The translations under genes and the position numbers were made by a program. From Qipengyuania algicida (GTDB lineage: Bacteria > Pseudomonadota > Alphaproteobacteria > Sphingomonadales > Sphingomonadaceae): a stretch of 64,000 nucleotides of DNA. The DNA lies in contig NZ_WTYA01000001.1 of NCBI RefSeq assembly GCF_009828025.1, positions 124,001 to 188,000 of the forward strand, in the 5' to 3' direction. The notes below the pieces were generated by a model. It did no database searches and had not been told where the DNA came from. It saw only the letters and a program-made list of their open reading frames with translations. This document shows positions 17,413-26,949 of this stretch, piece after piece; within the stretch, counting starts at the first letter, position 1; each line of letters starts with the position of its first letter.

Positions 17413-19854
17413 TCAGCTCGCCTCGCGTGAAAAGGCGTTCTTTGTTTTCAGGCTGGGTCGCTCGGTCCATGGCTCCTCTGGCCAGCGGTGCTTGGGATAG
17501 CGCCCCTTCATCTCCTTGCGCACATCGGCCCAGCTGCCGCGCCAGAAACCGGGCAGATCGCGCGTAGCCTGCACCGGACGCCCAGCCGGGCTAGTCAGCT
17601 TGATCAGCAGCGGTGTGGACCCGACCTTCGGATGGCGATCGAGACCGAACAGCGCCTGCACGCGCACTTCGACACAGGGTGCGTCTTCGCCGGTGTAATC
17701 GATGGCGTGGTGAGTGCCTGCTGGGGACACGAACTCTTTCGGCGCAGCATTATCCATTCGCTTGCGCTGCTCCCAATCGAGCGAATTAAGGAGTGCGTCG
17801 GCTATTTGTCCCTGAGGCAAGCCAATATCGCGCCTTCCTTCCAGAAATGGCGCAAGCCAAAAACGGGCCGTATCGCGTAGCTTCTCTGGGGTCAGCGCAT
17901 CGATTTCCGCATATCGAGCACGCGCCAGAAGATTGTCTGGCAAAACAATGGACATCTTCTCTACAGCTTTATCCACGAGAATATCCACAATATCGCCCGT
18001 ATTCGGAGAAGGGTCAGGCCCGCTGGCAATAACAATCTCGCCCAGCCGCCGTTCAACCCGCGCCTCGACACGCTCTTCGCGTGCATTCCAGCGCAGAATA
18101 GACTGGCTCTGGATTCGGTGCGCCAGATGTCGCTCGATGTCGTCGCGTTCCAAGGCCGCACCGGATGTTACCACGCTGCCGCTGGCCCTTCCCTGCGCAT
18201 CGGCTATCACGATCCATTCATTTCGCGCCAACGGGCTAGTCGGATCGATTACAAACCCTCGGCCGCCCGCAGAAATCCACTCGGACTGGCTGTTGGGCCG
18301 CCGCCGAGCAATGAAATCCGGGCGTGCCAGTGCCAGGAAGAGTGCGGGTGAAATCGCATCTCCTCGAACTTCGGCAGCTTGCTCGGCAACCAGTTTGTCT
18401 GCACGCCGTGCCCAGCCCGCAGCCAACTTGCGCGATGCCGCAGCACGCGACCCACGGTCGGCATCCCAGCGGTGCAAGCGTGCGATCAAATCTTCTTCGG
18501 CCCCACCCAGTCGGCGCTCCTGAACCAGTAAGGCGATTTGCGCGGCTCGATCCGATTGCCCTGCCCGTGACCCATGCAGCACCATCGCAGCCTGCGCCGG
18601 ATCCATAGGCATCGCAGCCATCGCTTTCCCGAAGGCCGTAATCTTCCCAGCGCTGTCGAGCGCTTCGAGACTGGTCAGCTGGCGACGCGCTGCATCCAGC
18701 GAAGATGCTGGCGGCAAGTCGAGCCACGGGAGCTGGGTGGGATCGCCCGTCCCACGAGATGCGAGCGCAAGCGATAGACCGGCAAGATCGGCAGTGACGA
18801 TTTCCGGCTCGTCAAATGCCGGACGACCGGCGTGGCCGTGTTCCTCCCACAAACGATAGGCGATCCCCGGTCCCTGTCGCGCAGCACGCCCGGCACGCTG
18901 GGCAGCGGATGCCTGGCTTGCCCTACGCGTCACCAGGTGGGTCGTACCAGCTGCCTTGTCGAACTCCGCATGGCGCGAGAGGCCGCTGTCGACGACCACG
19001 CCGACACCGTCGAGGGTGATCGAACTTTCGGCGATGGAGGTGGCAAGCACGATCCGACGCCGTCCATCCCGGTCAAGCCGGATCGCCTCACGCTGCGCTG
19101 CCGGGTCGACTTGCCCATGCAGCGGCAGGATAGGCACGTCAGACAGGCGGTCGACCAGCCTTTCGCGTGTGCGCTCGATTTCGCGAACACCGGGGAGAAA
19201 GGCGAGGATATCGCGATCTGTTTCGCGCCAGGCAGTCATGATTGCCTGGCACATTGCGTCTTCGGTTCGCGCCGCTGGCGAGGAACCCAGCCAGCGCATC
19301 TCAAGCGGATAGGCTTTGCCTACGCTCTCGACCACCGGTGCATCTTCGCCCAGCAAGCGCCCGAACCGCCCGCCATCGATGGTGGCCGACATCACCAGAA
19401 CGCGAAGATCTTCGCGCAGCACCATTCGGGTCTCTAGCGCGAGCGCGAGCGCCAGATCGCTATCGAGATGGCGCTCATGCGCTTCGTCGAAGAGGATCGC
19501 CGAAATACCCGAAAGTTCGGGATCATCCAGCAGGCGATTGACGAGGATTGCCTCCGTCATCACCACGATCCGTGTCTGTGCGGACAGCTTGCTGTCGAGC
19601 CGGGTCATGTAACCCACGGTCTGACCCGGCTTTTCCCCGATCAATTCGGCCATCCGTTCTGCTGCCGCGCGGGCAGCGACGCGGCGCGGGCTGGTCAGGA
19701 GTATCGTGCCAGAACACCATTCCTGATCGAGAAGTGCCGGAGCGACAGCCGTGGTCTTGCCCGCCCCTGGCGGCGCGATCAGCACGCCAGCGCCCGTACC
19801 TCGCAATGCTGCGAGCACATCGTCCAGTACGGCAAGAACCGGCAGATCCGTCAT
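17413..19854 (-). CDS. hrpB: ATP-dependent helicase HrpB
   Basis: 813-residue DEAH-box helicase. It has Walker A APPGAGKTTAVAP, motif II FDEAHERHLDSD, SAT motif MSATIDGGR, C-terminal motif QRAGRAAR and a long HrpB C-terminal domain ending in the family-typical YPKHRWPEEPW. Length matches HrpB. Its physiological RNA substrate in most bacteria is unknown. It is followed by the NDUFS4-like gene 16 bp downstream, so the two may share a transcript. Confidence 0.94.
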   Translation of the reverse strand: MTDLPVLAVLDDVLAALRGTGAGVLIAPPGAGKTTAVAPALLDQEWCSGTILLTSPRRVAARAAAERMAELIGEKPGQTVGYMTRLDSKLSAQTRIVVMTEAILVNRLLDDPELSGISAILFDEAHERHLDSDLALALALETRMVLREDLRVLVMSATIDGGRFGRLLGEDAPVVESVGKAYPLEMRWLGSSPAARTEDAMCQAIMTAWRETDRDILAFLPGVREIERTRERLVDRLSDVPILPLHGQVDPAAQREAIRLDRDGRRRIVLATSIAESSITLDGVGVVVDSGLSRHAEFDKAAGTTHLVTRRASQASAAQRAGRAARQGPGIAYRLWEEHGHAGRPAFDEPEIVTADLAGLSLALASRGTGDPTQLPWLDLPPASSLDAARRQLTSLEALDSAGKITAFGKAMAAMPMDPAQAAMVLHGSRAGQSDRAAQIALLVQERRLGGAEEDLIARLHRWDADRGSRAAASRKLAAGWARRADKLVAEQAAEVRGDAISPALFLALARPDFIARRRPNSQSEWISAGGRGFVIDPTSPLARNEWIVIADAQGRASGSVVTSGAALERDDIERHLAHRIQSQSILRWNAREERVEARVERRLGEIVIASGPDPSPNTGDIVDILVDKAVEKMSIVLPDNLLARARYAEIDALTPEKLRDTARFWLAPFLEGRRDIGLPQGQIADALLNSLDWEQRKRMDNAAPKEFVSPAGTHHAIDYTGEDAPCVEVRVQALFGLDRHPKVGSTPLLIKLTSPAGRPVQATRDLPGFWRGSWADVRKEMKGRYPKHRWPEEPWTERPSLKTKNAFSREAS

Positions 19855-19909
19855 CGATCGGTCCTGGTTATGCCATCAGCACCAGACGCGTGATTGCCCG
19901 AATGGAGTA

Positions 19910-20929
19910 TCAATAGCCTCGCGAAACGGCAAACATCGCCGCCTCGGTCATCGCCTGTCTTGCGCGGCCATCGGGAAAAATCGAGATCGCATCTATCGCT
20001 CGTTGCGCAAAGTGCCGCGCCCGTTCGCGCGTGTCGTTCACCGCGTCGTGGCGGTGAATGAGGGCGATAGCTTCCTCCAGGTCGGAATCTTCCGTCCGGA
20101 ATCCGCCGATAGCCTCGCGCCAAAAGACGCGCTCCATATCGTCGCCGCGCGAATAGGCGAGGATCACCGGCAAGGTCATCTTGCCTTCACGGAAATCGTC
20201 TCCGCGCGTCTTGCCCATCGCCGCGGCTTCCGAATCGTAATCGATCGCATCGTCGACCAACTGGAAAGCGACACCAAGATTACGGCCATATTCGTCGAGC
20301 GCCTGCTCCTGGGCATCGTCGCATTCCGCCACCACCGCCGCGATGCGCGTCGCCGCGGCAAACAACGCCGCAGTCTTCGCGCGAATGATCTGGAGATAAC
20401 GCTCCTCGCTCGTTTCCAGCTTGCGCTGCGCGGTAAGCTGATCGACCTCGCCCTCGGCAATTACGGCGCTGGCGTTGCTGAGTATCTTGAGAACCTTGAG
20501 GCTGCCATCCTCGACCATCAGCTCGAACGCCCGGCTGAACAGGAAATCGCCTACCAGCACAGTCGCGGGATTACCGAAAATGATGTTCGCAGCTGCCTTT
20601 CCGCGCCGTAAATCGCTGCCATCGACGACATCGTCGTGCAGCAAGGTGGCGGTGTGAATGAACTCGACAGCGGCAGCCAGCTTGTAGTGGCGCGCGCCAT
20701 TGTACCCGACCAGTTCGGCACCGGCGAGAGTAAGCATAGGCCGCAGGCGTTTTCCGCCACCCGAAATCAGATGCCCGGCAAGCGCAGGAATCAGCGGGAT
20801 CTGGCTTTGCATCCGATCGAGGATCACCGTGTTGACAGCATTCATGCCGGTCGCCGTAAGAGCGAGCATGGCATCGAGCGACGGTTCGGGTGCGTCCTTG
20901 CGCGGCAGAGGAATAATTTCGGCGGTCAT
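19910..20929 (-). CDS. polyprenyl diphosphate synthase (long-chain, ubiquinone side chain)
   Basis: 339-residue trans-prenyltransferase that extends farnesyl diphosphate with isopentenyl diphosphate. Both aspartate-rich motifs are present: LLHDDVVDGSD (first, DDxxD) and QLVDDAIDYDS (second), with GGGKRLRPML in front. The overall pattern is that of octa-/decaprenyl diphosphate synthases (IspB/DdsA), so it probably makes the ubiquinone tail. The ATG at 20929 has GAGG seven bases upstream; the longer in-frame reading to 21040 lacks support. It is divergent from chorismate mutase (65 bp). Confidence 0.9.
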   Translation of the reverse strand: MTAEIIPLPRKDAPEPSLDAMLALTATGMNAVNTVILDRMQSQIPLIPALAGHLISGGGKRLRPMLTLAGAELVGYNGARHYKLAAAVEFIHTATLLHDDVVDGSDLRRGKAAANIIFGNPATVLVGDFLFSRAFELMVEDGSLKVLKILSNASAVIAEGEVDQLTAQRKLETSEERYLQIIRAKTAALFAAATRIAAVVAECDDAQEQALDEYGRNLGVAFQLVDDAIDYDSEAAAMGKTRGDDFREGKMTLPVILAYSRGDDMERVFWREAIGGFRTEDSDLEEAIALIHRHDAVNDTRERARHFAQRAIDAISIFPDGRARQAMTEAAMFAVSRGY

Positions 20930-20994
20930 TGTGCGCCTCAAATGGCCTCCGCGCTGATACTTGGCAAGGCCGCAAACATTGCTAGCCTGTTGCA

Positions 20995-21330
20995 ATGATC
21001 TCTGACGCCCCATTCGCTTCGCCCGATTCCGAACCGACAATCCGTGTTCAGGATAAAACTCTGCTTGGCTTCAGACGCAGCATCGACAATATCGACGCAG
21101 CGCTGATCCATATCCTCGCGGAGCGCTTCCGCATCACCAAGGCAGTGGGTGAATACAAGGCCAGGACCGACCTGCCTCCGGCCGATCCAAAGCGTGAGGA
21201 AGAGCAGATCACCCGCCTGCGACAATTGGCGGCCGAATCCGACCTTGATCCGGAATTCGGCGAGAAATTCCTGCGCTTCGTCATCGATGAAGTCATTCGC
21301 CATCATGAAACCGCAAGACAGTCCGAATAA
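20995..21330 (+). CDS. chorismate mutase (AroQ class)
   Basis: 111-residue all-helical monofunctional chorismate mutase, converting chorismate to prephenate for Phe/Tyr synthesis. The AroQ pattern is visible: LLGFRRSIDNIDAALIHILAERF, then the catalytic K-x-x-x-x-D region AVGEYKARTDLPPADPKREEEQI, and FLRFVIDEVIRHHE at the end. The N-terminal 20 residues are an unstructured leader. It is divergently transcribed from the polyprenyl synthase. Confidence 0.92.
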   Translation: MISDAPFASPDSEPTIRVQDKTLLGFRRSIDNIDAALIHILAERFRITKAVGEYKARTDLPPADPKREEEQITRLRQLAAESDLDPEFGEKFLRFVIDEVIRHHETARQSE

Positions 21331-21445
21331 GAATTGCGGAATTAAGGTATCAGGCGATTTCTACCAAAAAGATCCTTGCATAGCTTGAGGTTCGTCGAAT
21401 TCTCGCTCATGTAGATTACTCTGTCAGGGAAAAGGGACGCATATT

Positions 21446-21667
21446 ATGAAAATTGGAAAGATTGCACTTGCCGGGACTGCATTGGCCCTCGCAACCATGC
21501 CAGTAGCCGGTCAGGCAATTGCTGCCGACCGGGCCGCTGCGCCGATTTCAGGTGAAAACTCGATTGGTTCGGGAGCGACTGTGGGCGTTTTGTTTGCCCT
21601 CGCAGCCCTCACGATTGGCATTGCGGTTTCAAGCGGTAGCAACAACAACAATCCAGTAAGCGCCTGA
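21446..21667 (+). CDS. small exported or membrane protein of unknown function
   Basis: 73-residue protein, not recognised. It has a clear signal peptide (MKIGKIALAGTALALATMPV, likely cleavage after AIA at about residue 27), then one hydrophobic helix (GATVGVLFALAALTIGIAVS) and a short Asn-rich tail. The mature form would be a tiny single-span membrane protein of about 46 residues. A ribosome binding site (agggaaaaggg) precedes it and a strong terminator follows 19 bp after the stop, so it is probably a single-gene transcript and well expressed. Confidence 0.75.
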   Translation: MKIGKIALAGTALALATMPVAGQAIAADRAAAPISGENSIGSGATVGVLFALAALTIGIAVSSGSNNNNPVSA

Positions 21668-21686
21668 TTATCTTAATCCTGCATTT

Positions 21687-21717
21687 GAAAAGGGCCGATT
21701 TTCGGCCCTTTTCTTTT
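21687..21717 (+). terminator. rho-independent terminator
   Basis: GAAAAGGGCCG (21687-21697) pairs with CGGCCCTTTTC (21703-21713) around an ATTTT loop and is followed by TTTT. It terminates the small exported-protein gene. The AAAA at the 5' side would give a U-run on the other strand, so it may also stop the convergent kinase transcript. Confidence 0.9.
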
Positions 21718-21724
21718 GTCTGAG

Positions 21725-23101
21725 TTAATCACTCCTAGGCAGGATAAGCTTTACCAAGAGACCACCAAGATCCTCGCTTTCGCCCAGACTGACGGATCCG
21801 CCGTAGATTTCTATAACGTCGCGCACGATCGCAAGGCCGAGTCCCGTTCCGGGCTTGCCGGTATCCAGTCGCGCACCGCGATCAAAAATGCGTTCGCGCT
21901 CGGTCTCGGGGATGCCGTGCCCGTCGTCTTCAACCCAGATCACGCAGTTTTTCGAACCGGCTTCCGCATCGATCGTCACGAATACGCTTCCGCCGCCATA
22001 TTTGGCGGCGTTCTCGATCAGATTGCCAAGCAATTCGTCAAGGTCCTGACGCTCGATCGAAACGCGCGCTGTGTCGCTCCCTGCGATGTCAAACCGCGTG
22101 TCGGGATATAGCCGCTCAACCGCACGCCGAACCGCGCGAGCACTCTCGCACACCGACGTGTGCGCGTGCCCAACCGCACGACGCCCCACTGCACGAGCGC
22201 GCGCTAGATGGTGATCGACGTGGCGCTTCATCGTACGCGATTCGCGTATGACCGTATCGGCGAGGTCGGGAGCCTGGGCAGTCGCCGCGTTGGTCAACAC
22301 GGTCAGCGGAGTCTTGAGTGCATGGGCGAGATTGCCAGCATGGGTGCGCGCCTCTTCCGCCTGCAATTGCGAATGGGCGAGCAGCGCGTTGACCTCGTCC
22401 ACCAGCGGTTGGACCTCGAGCGGCAGGGGTTCGTTAATCCGGTTTGCTCCCGTCGTTCGCAAATCCTGAATGGCCGCGCGAACGCGACGCAAAGGTCCAA
22501 GGCCAATCCAGTTCTGGACAAAGGCCATTGCAAACAGCCCCAGACCGAGGACCGCGAAACTCCAGGCCAAAATCGACCTGATCCGCCGGATCTGGAGATC
22601 GACCTCCTCTCGACTGGAAGCAACGACGAACCACCATTTGGTCTTGCTGCCGGGTAAATAGACCGACCGTTCCGCTATCCTCAGCGGCTCATCGGCAAAC
22701 TGGTTCGAGTTGTAGATATGCGTCTTGTCGTCGAGATGGTCGGTGCGCAATTTCAGCGAGCGGTCCCACAGGCTCCGGCTTGGCCAGTCATCATGGCCTT
22801 TGCCGCTGATCTGCCAGTATAGTCCCGAATTCGGCTCAAGAAAGCGCTGGTCGCCCAGTGGCCGGTTGAAATAGACATCGCCATTGTCATCGACTTCCGC
22901 CGAGGCGATCATGGCGGTCAGCATGTAATTCAACTGGTTGTCGAAATTCTCCTCGACCAGCCGCGTCAGGGTCCGATCCAGCGCAAAGCCGCCTGCCAGC
23001 AACAGGATCAGGATCCAGCCAGCGGCAATCGCCATCATCCGTCCTGCGAGGCTGCTCTTGCGCCGTTCTCGCACAGGTGCGGACCCTGCCTGCTCTGGCA
23101 C
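21725..23101 (-). CDS. sensor histidine kinase
   Basis: Membrane kinase of the operon PepSY-regulator-kinase. Two transmembrane helices (about 24-42 and 175-197 from the chosen start) bracket a periplasmic sensor of about 130 residues. A HAMP-like linker follows, then the H-box with His260 (NLAHALKTPLTVL), N-box NLIENAAKYG, G1 EDDGHGIP and G2 GTGLGLAIV. I chose the GTG at 23101 because GAGG sits five bases upstream and the protein then begins close to the first helix. An ATG at 23233 would overlap the regulator by 74 bp and add a proline-rich tail. The layout resembles PhoQ-like sensors, but the ligand is unknown. Confidence 0.88.
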   Translation of the reverse strand: MPEQAGSAPVRERRKSSLAGRMMAIAAGWILILLLAGGFALDRTLTRLVEENFDNQLNYMLTAMIASAEVDDNGDVYFNRPLGDQRFLEPNSGLYWQISGKGHDDWPSRSLWDRSLKLRTDHLDDKTHIYNSNQFADEPLRIAERSVYLPGSKTKWWFVVASSREEVDLQIRRIRSILAWSFAVLGLGLFAMAFVQNWIGLGPLRRVRAAIQDLRTTGANRINEPLPLEVQPLVDEVNALLAHSQLQAEEARTHAGNLAHALKTPLTVLTNAATAQAPDLADTVIRESRTMKRHVDHHLARARAVGRRAVGHAHTSVCESARAVRRAVERLYPDTRFDIAGSDTARVSIERQDLDELLGNLIENAAKYGGGSVFVTIDAEAGSKNCVIWVEDDGHGIPETERERIFDRGARLDTGKPGTGLGLAIVRDVIEIYGGSVSLGESEDLGGLLVKLILPRSD

Positions 23102-23159
23102 AGCGCCCTCGCCTAGCAAAGCGCCGTTCGGCGCATCGCCAGCGTCCGGAACGCTGCGA

Positions 23160-23837
23160 TCAGGCGCGCGGAGCGTCGGCGGGGTCGTCGAGACTGTAGC
23201 CAAGTCCACGGATCGTCGTGATGATTTCCGCACCCAGCTTCTTGCGGATACGCGTTACAAAAACCTCGATCGTGTTCGAATCGCGATCGAAATCCTGATC
23301 GTAAATGTGCTCGATCAGTTCGGTACGGCTGACGACCTTGCCCTTGTGGTGCATCAGATAGCTCAACAGCTTGTATTCCTGGGCCGTCAGCTTGACTGGT
23401 TCGCCGGCCAGGGTGACGCGACCGGATCGCGTGTCGAGGCGCACGTCGCCTGCGGTCAGTTCACTGCTCGTATTGCCCGAAGCGCGACGGATCAGTGCGC
23501 GCAAACGCGCGATCAGCTCTTCGGTCTGGAACGGCTTGGCAAGGTAGTCGTCGGCACCCGCATCGAGCCCGGCCACCTTGTCCGACCAGCTGTCACGCGC
23601 TGTCAGTACCAGCACCGGGAAGGTCCGCCCTTCCCGCCGCCACATACCCAGCACGCTCAGACCGTCGATCTCAGGGAGACCAAGATCGAGGATCACGGCG
23701 TCGTAATCTTCCGTGCTGCCGAGAAAATGCCCATCCTCGCCATCGACCGACAGATCGACCGCGTAGCCGCTCTGCTCCAGTGTGGTTTTGAGCTGCTTGC
23801 CGAGTGTCGGTTCATCCTCGACGATCAAAATGCGCAT
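23160..23837 (-). CDS. OmpR/PhoB-family response regulator
   Basis: 225-residue regulator. The receiver domain has the acidic pair IVEDEP, phosphoacceptor Asp51 (AVILDLGLP), Thr in LVLTARDS and Lys in LAKPF. The winged-helix output domain (about 125-218) has LTAQEYKLLSYLMHHKG and VTRIRKKLG. It is the middle gene of PepSY-regulator-kinase, all on the minus strand, and is probably PhoP-like by context. Confidence 0.94.
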   Translation of the reverse strand: MRILIVEDEPTLGKQLKTTLEQSGYAVDLSVDGEDGHFLGSTEDYDAVILDLGLPEIDGLSVLGMWRREGRTFPVLVLTARDSWSDKVAGLDAGADDYLAKPFQTEELIARLRALIRRASGNTSSELTAGDVRLDTRSGRVTLAGEPVKLTAQEYKLLSYLMHHKGKVVSRTELIEHIYDQDFDRDSNTIEVFVTRIRKKLGAEIITTIRGLGYSLDDPADAPRA

Positions 23838-23918
23838 GAAAGGTTCTATCCCTCAAAAATTGCAGACCGTTGAATTGGGCCTATCACCACAACGCGTCAA
23901 TGCACTGGCTGGTTTCCC

Positions 23919-24233
23919 TCACCAGCTCCGCTGGATAATTCTACCAGTCCGCGCATCGACATCCACGAACAGCACATGGCCGTTGCGGATGAATTTCAGG
24001 CGATAGGCCATGGCGGTAGGATCATAGGCGAAACCGAGATATTCGGCATTGCCCATCATCGGCAGGATCCGCGCCTCGATTTCTCGCGAATTCAGGATGT
24101 TGCCTGCGCGCAATTCCTTGCGAGCCTGCCCCTGATCGCTGCGCTGCTGCTGCGCAGCGGATGGCACGGCAATGGTCGCGCCGATCAAAATGGGCACTGC
24201 AAGAAGGCGGTAAAAGGCTCGCGAGCGGGTCAT
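23919..24233 (-). CDS. PepSY-domain periplasmic protein
   Basis: 104-residue exported protein: signal peptide MTRSRAFYRLLAVPILIGATIAVPSAAQ, a short Gln/Arg-rich linker, then a PepSY-like domain (EIEARILPMMGNAEYLGFAY ... YRLKFIRNGHVLFVDVDARTGRI). PepSY proteins often precede two-component genes and may modulate the sensor from the periplasm (inference from context). The ATG at 24233 opens the signal peptide; upstream in-frame codons to 24299 lack support. Confidence 0.85.
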   Translation of the reverse strand: MTRSRAFYRLLAVPILIGATIAVPSAAQQQRSDQGQARKELRAGNILNSREIEARILPMMGNAEYLGFAYDPTAMAYRLKFIRNGHVLFVDVDARTGRIIQRSW

Positions 24234-24309
24234 ATCGGTCTCTTGCCAGCAAACCATTGAACACCGACTGAATATTGCTCGCGACACCGGTTCAGGCAAA
24301 CAAGCGTCG

Positions 24310-25041
24310 TCATCTCGTCATTTCGTACGTCACATTGACCGTCACCGAAGTTCCTACAAGCCCCGGTTCGACCGGAGTTGGCGGTGCGGGGGCCGCTTCC
24401 GCTGCGACCATCTTCATCCGCATCATGGGCATGGGACGCGCGCCACTCACCGATTCGCTCACCTGCATCAGGCGAACGCCGGTATAACCCGCCCAGCTCG
24501 CATATTCCTCAGCCTGAGCCTTGGCCTTCGCAAAGGCTGCCTTGCGCGCCTGATTGCGTGGTGCGGTGTCATCGTCGATCGAGAAATTCGGACCATTGAT
24601 ATCGGTCGCCCCGGCGGCAACCAGAGCATCGAGGACCTTGCCCGTCTCCGGCACCTTGCGCAGCGTTACGCTGACGCGGTTGGATGCCTGATAGCCCTTG
24701 AAGACCTGACGCTGGTTCGTGCGGTCATAATCGTATTGGGCATTGAGATTGATGCCGCTGGTCTGGATATCGTCGCTGGCGATGCCCAGCGCCTTGATCT
24801 TCTTGATCACCGCATCCATGGCCTGTGCATTCTTCTGCATCGCGGCAACCGCGGTGGGAGCCTGCGATGTTACACCGGCGCTGACATCCACGATATCGGG
24901 CTTGGCCTTGACCGTCTCGGTCACCGAAAGCTCTACCAGCGGTCCCTGCGCCTGCAATTGGATATCGCCTGCCATTGCGGGTGAGACTGCCGGGATTGCG
25001 AGTGCCATCGTGGCAACTGCGGGCAAGAGAGCTGTCTTCAT
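24310..25041 (-). CDS. SIMPL-domain (DUF541) periplasmic protein
   Basis: 243-residue exported protein with signal peptide MKTALLPAVATMALAIPAV..AMA. The SIMPL/DUF541 fold is visible: LVELSVTETVKAKPDIVDVSAGV, MDAVIKKIKALGIASDDIQTSGI, YQASNRVSVTLRKVPETGKVLDAL and ARKAAFAKAKAQAEEYASWAG. The family forms oligomeric shells in the periplasm with roles in oxidative stress suggested for some members. An excellent ribosome binding site (gaggagg) precedes the ATG. The reading frame stays open far upstream, antisense to the ABC-F gene, but that part is not a gene. Confidence 0.9.
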   Translation of the reverse strand: MKTALLPAVATMALAIPAVSPAMAGDIQLQAQGPLVELSVTETVKAKPDIVDVSAGVTSQAPTAVAAMQKNAQAMDAVIKKIKALGIASDDIQTSGINLNAQYDYDRTNQRQVFKGYQASNRVSVTLRKVPETGKVLDALVAAGATDINGPNFSIDDDTAPRNQARKAAFAKAKAQAEEYASWAGYTGVRLMQVSESVSGARPMPMMRMKMVAAEAAPAPPTPVEPGLVGTSVTVNVTYEMTR

Positions 25042-25143
25042 CGAAAAATCCTCCTCAAAGATACGTGCTTGTCTACGCAGCAGCTTTACGCAAGCATGAA
25101 CCCGCTTGTTCCGGGCTTCAGGAAAGCCTAACTCGCGCGGCCC

Positions 25144-26949
25144 ATGGCACAACCTCCAATTCTTTCCTGGGAAGGGCTCGGCCTTCAGCAAGGCGGTCGC
25201 TGGCTGTTCGGCGCACCGGAGACTGGCGGCCTCGACCTGCATATCGCCCCGCGCGACCGATTGGCGCTGATCGGCCGCAACGGTGCAGGCAAGACGACGC
25301 TGTTCAGATTGATCGACAATCGGATCGAGGCCGATCGCGGCTTGCGCAAGGTCAAGCCGGGTACGCGTATCGTCGTGCTCGAGCAGGACCCTGATCTCTC
25401 CGGCTTCGACACGCTGATGAACTGGGCGCTGGCAGGCGAGCACGCGCCCGAACAGCACGCGGTCGAGGCGATCGCCGGACAGCTTGGCATCGATATGTCC
25501 CGCGGTGTCGAAGGCGCGAGCGGCGGCGAGCGCCGCCGCGCAGCAATCGCCCGCGCGATGGCGCAAGAGCCCGACCTGCTGTTGATGGATGAGCCGACCA
25601 ACCACCTCGATCTGGCTGCGATCGAATGGCTGGAAGGCTGGCTCGAACGCTACAAGGGCGCGTTCATCGTCATCAGCCACGACCGGACTTTCCTCAAGCG
25701 GCTGACGCGCGCAACCTTGTGGCTCGACCGCGGCGCGCTGAGGCGCAAGGAAGTCGGCTTTGGTGGCTATGAAGCCTGGGAAGAGCAGGTCTATGCCGAG
25801 GAGGCACGCGCCGCCGAAAAGCTCGACGCCAAGCTCAAGATCGAGGCACATTGGCTCGAACGCGGCGTCACCGCGCGGCGCAAGCGCAATCAGGGTCGGC
25901 TCGAAAAGCTGTGGCAAATGCGTGCTCAGCGCGCGTCCATGATTGCAGGCGCAGGCACGGCGAAGCTGAAGCTCGCAACCGAGGAGGATTTCAAGTCCAA
26001 GTCGGTGATCGTCGCGGAGAACGTCACCAAGGCTTACGGCGACCGGACGATCATCAAGCCGTTCTCCCTGCGCATCCAGCGCGGCGACCGAATCGGCATC
26101 GTCGGTGCCAATGGCGCGGGCAAGACCACGCTGCTCAAGATGCTCACCGGCGAGCTTGCGCCCGACAGCGGCACGGTGGAGATCGCAAAGACGCTGACCG
26201 GCGTGATGATCGATCAGCAGCGCCGCCTGATGGCCCCCGACAAGACCGTGCGGCAGGTGCTTGCGGAAGGCGGCGACTGGATCGACGTGCGCGGGGTACG
26301 CAAGCATGTGCAAGGGTATCTCAAGGAGTTCCTGTTCGATCCGGGTTTCGTCGATACCAAGGTTGGCATCCTGTCGGGCGGCGAAAAGAGCCGCCTGCTG
26401 CTGGCACGCGAATTCGCCAAGGCTTCGAACCTGCTGGTGCTCGACGAGCCGACCAACGACCTCGACCTCGAAACGCTCGACCTGCTGCAGGAGGTCATCG
26501 CCGATTACGAGGGCACGGTGCTGATCGTCAGCCATGACCGCGACTTCCTTGACCGCACGGTCACGCTGACGCTGGGACTCGACGGATCGGGCCGGGTCGA
26601 TGTGGTCGCGGGCGGTTATGAGGATTGGGTGGCCAAGCGTCGCGCCCCGGTCGAACGCAAGCAGCGCAGCGAGAAGGCCGCCGCCCCCGCGCCCACCCCG
26701 CCGCCTTCCGCGCCCAAGGCAACCAAGCTCAGCTTCAGGGACCAGCGCGATTACGACCTCCTCCCCTCCCGGATCGAGGAACTGGACGCAGCGATTGCGC
26801 GCGGCGAGCAGATGCTGTCCGACCCCGAACTGTTCACCCGCGACCCGCAGAAATTCACCAATCTCACCAAGGGACTCGTAAATGCGCGGGCCGAGAAGGA
26901 CGCGGCGGAGGAGCGCTGGCTGGAGCTGGCCGAGATGGTCGAGGGGTGA
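25144..26949 (+). CDS. uup: ABC-F family ATPase (Uup-type)
   Basis: 601-residue soluble protein with two ABC cassettes and no membrane segments. Cassette 1: Walker A GRNGAGKTT, signature GASGGERRRAA, Walker B LLLMDEPTNHLD. Cassette 2: GANGAGKTT, ILSGGEKSRLL, LLVLDEPTNDLD. A linker helix pair separates them and a charged Pro/Ala-rich segment leads to a C-terminal coiled coil (about 525-600), the hallmark of Uup. ABC-F proteins act on ribosomes or, for Uup, also influence DNA transposon excision and branched DNA. The next gene overlaps its stop by GTGA. Confidence 0.92.
   Translation: MAQPPILSWEGLGLQQGGRWLFGAPETGGLDLHIAPRDRLALIGRNGAGKTTLFRLIDNRIEADRGLRKVKPGTRIVVLEQDPDLSGFDTLMNWALAGEHAPEQHAVEAIAGQLGIDMSRGVEGASGGERRRAAIARAMAQEPDLLLMDEPTNHLDLAAIEWLEGWLERYKGAFIVISHDRTFLKRLTRATLWLDRGALRRKEVGFGGYEAWEEQVYAEEARAAEKLDAKLKIEAHWLERGVTARRKRNQGRLEKLWQMRAQRASMIAGAGTAKLKLATEEDFKSKSVIVAENVTKAYGDRTIIKPFSLRIQRGDRIGIVGANGAGKTTLLKMLTGELAPDSGTVEIAKTLTGVMIDQQRRLMAPDKTVRQVLAEGGDWIDVRGVRKHVQGYLKEFLFDPGFVDTKVGILSGGEKSRLLLAREFAKASNLLVLDEPTNDLDLETLDLLQEVIADYEGTVLIVSHDRDFLDRTVTLTLGLDGSGRVDVVAGGYEDWVAKRRAPVERKQRSEKAAAPAPTPPPSAPKATKLSFRDQRDYDLLPSRIEELDAAIARGEQMLSDPELFTRDPQKFTNLTKGLVNARAEKDAAEERWLELAEMVEG

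Noticed and set aside
25042-26535. Upstream extension of the SIMPL protein frame
   Set aside because: Antisense to the ABC-F gene; no family resemblance, and the SIMPL signal peptide with strong ribosome binding site begins at 25041.
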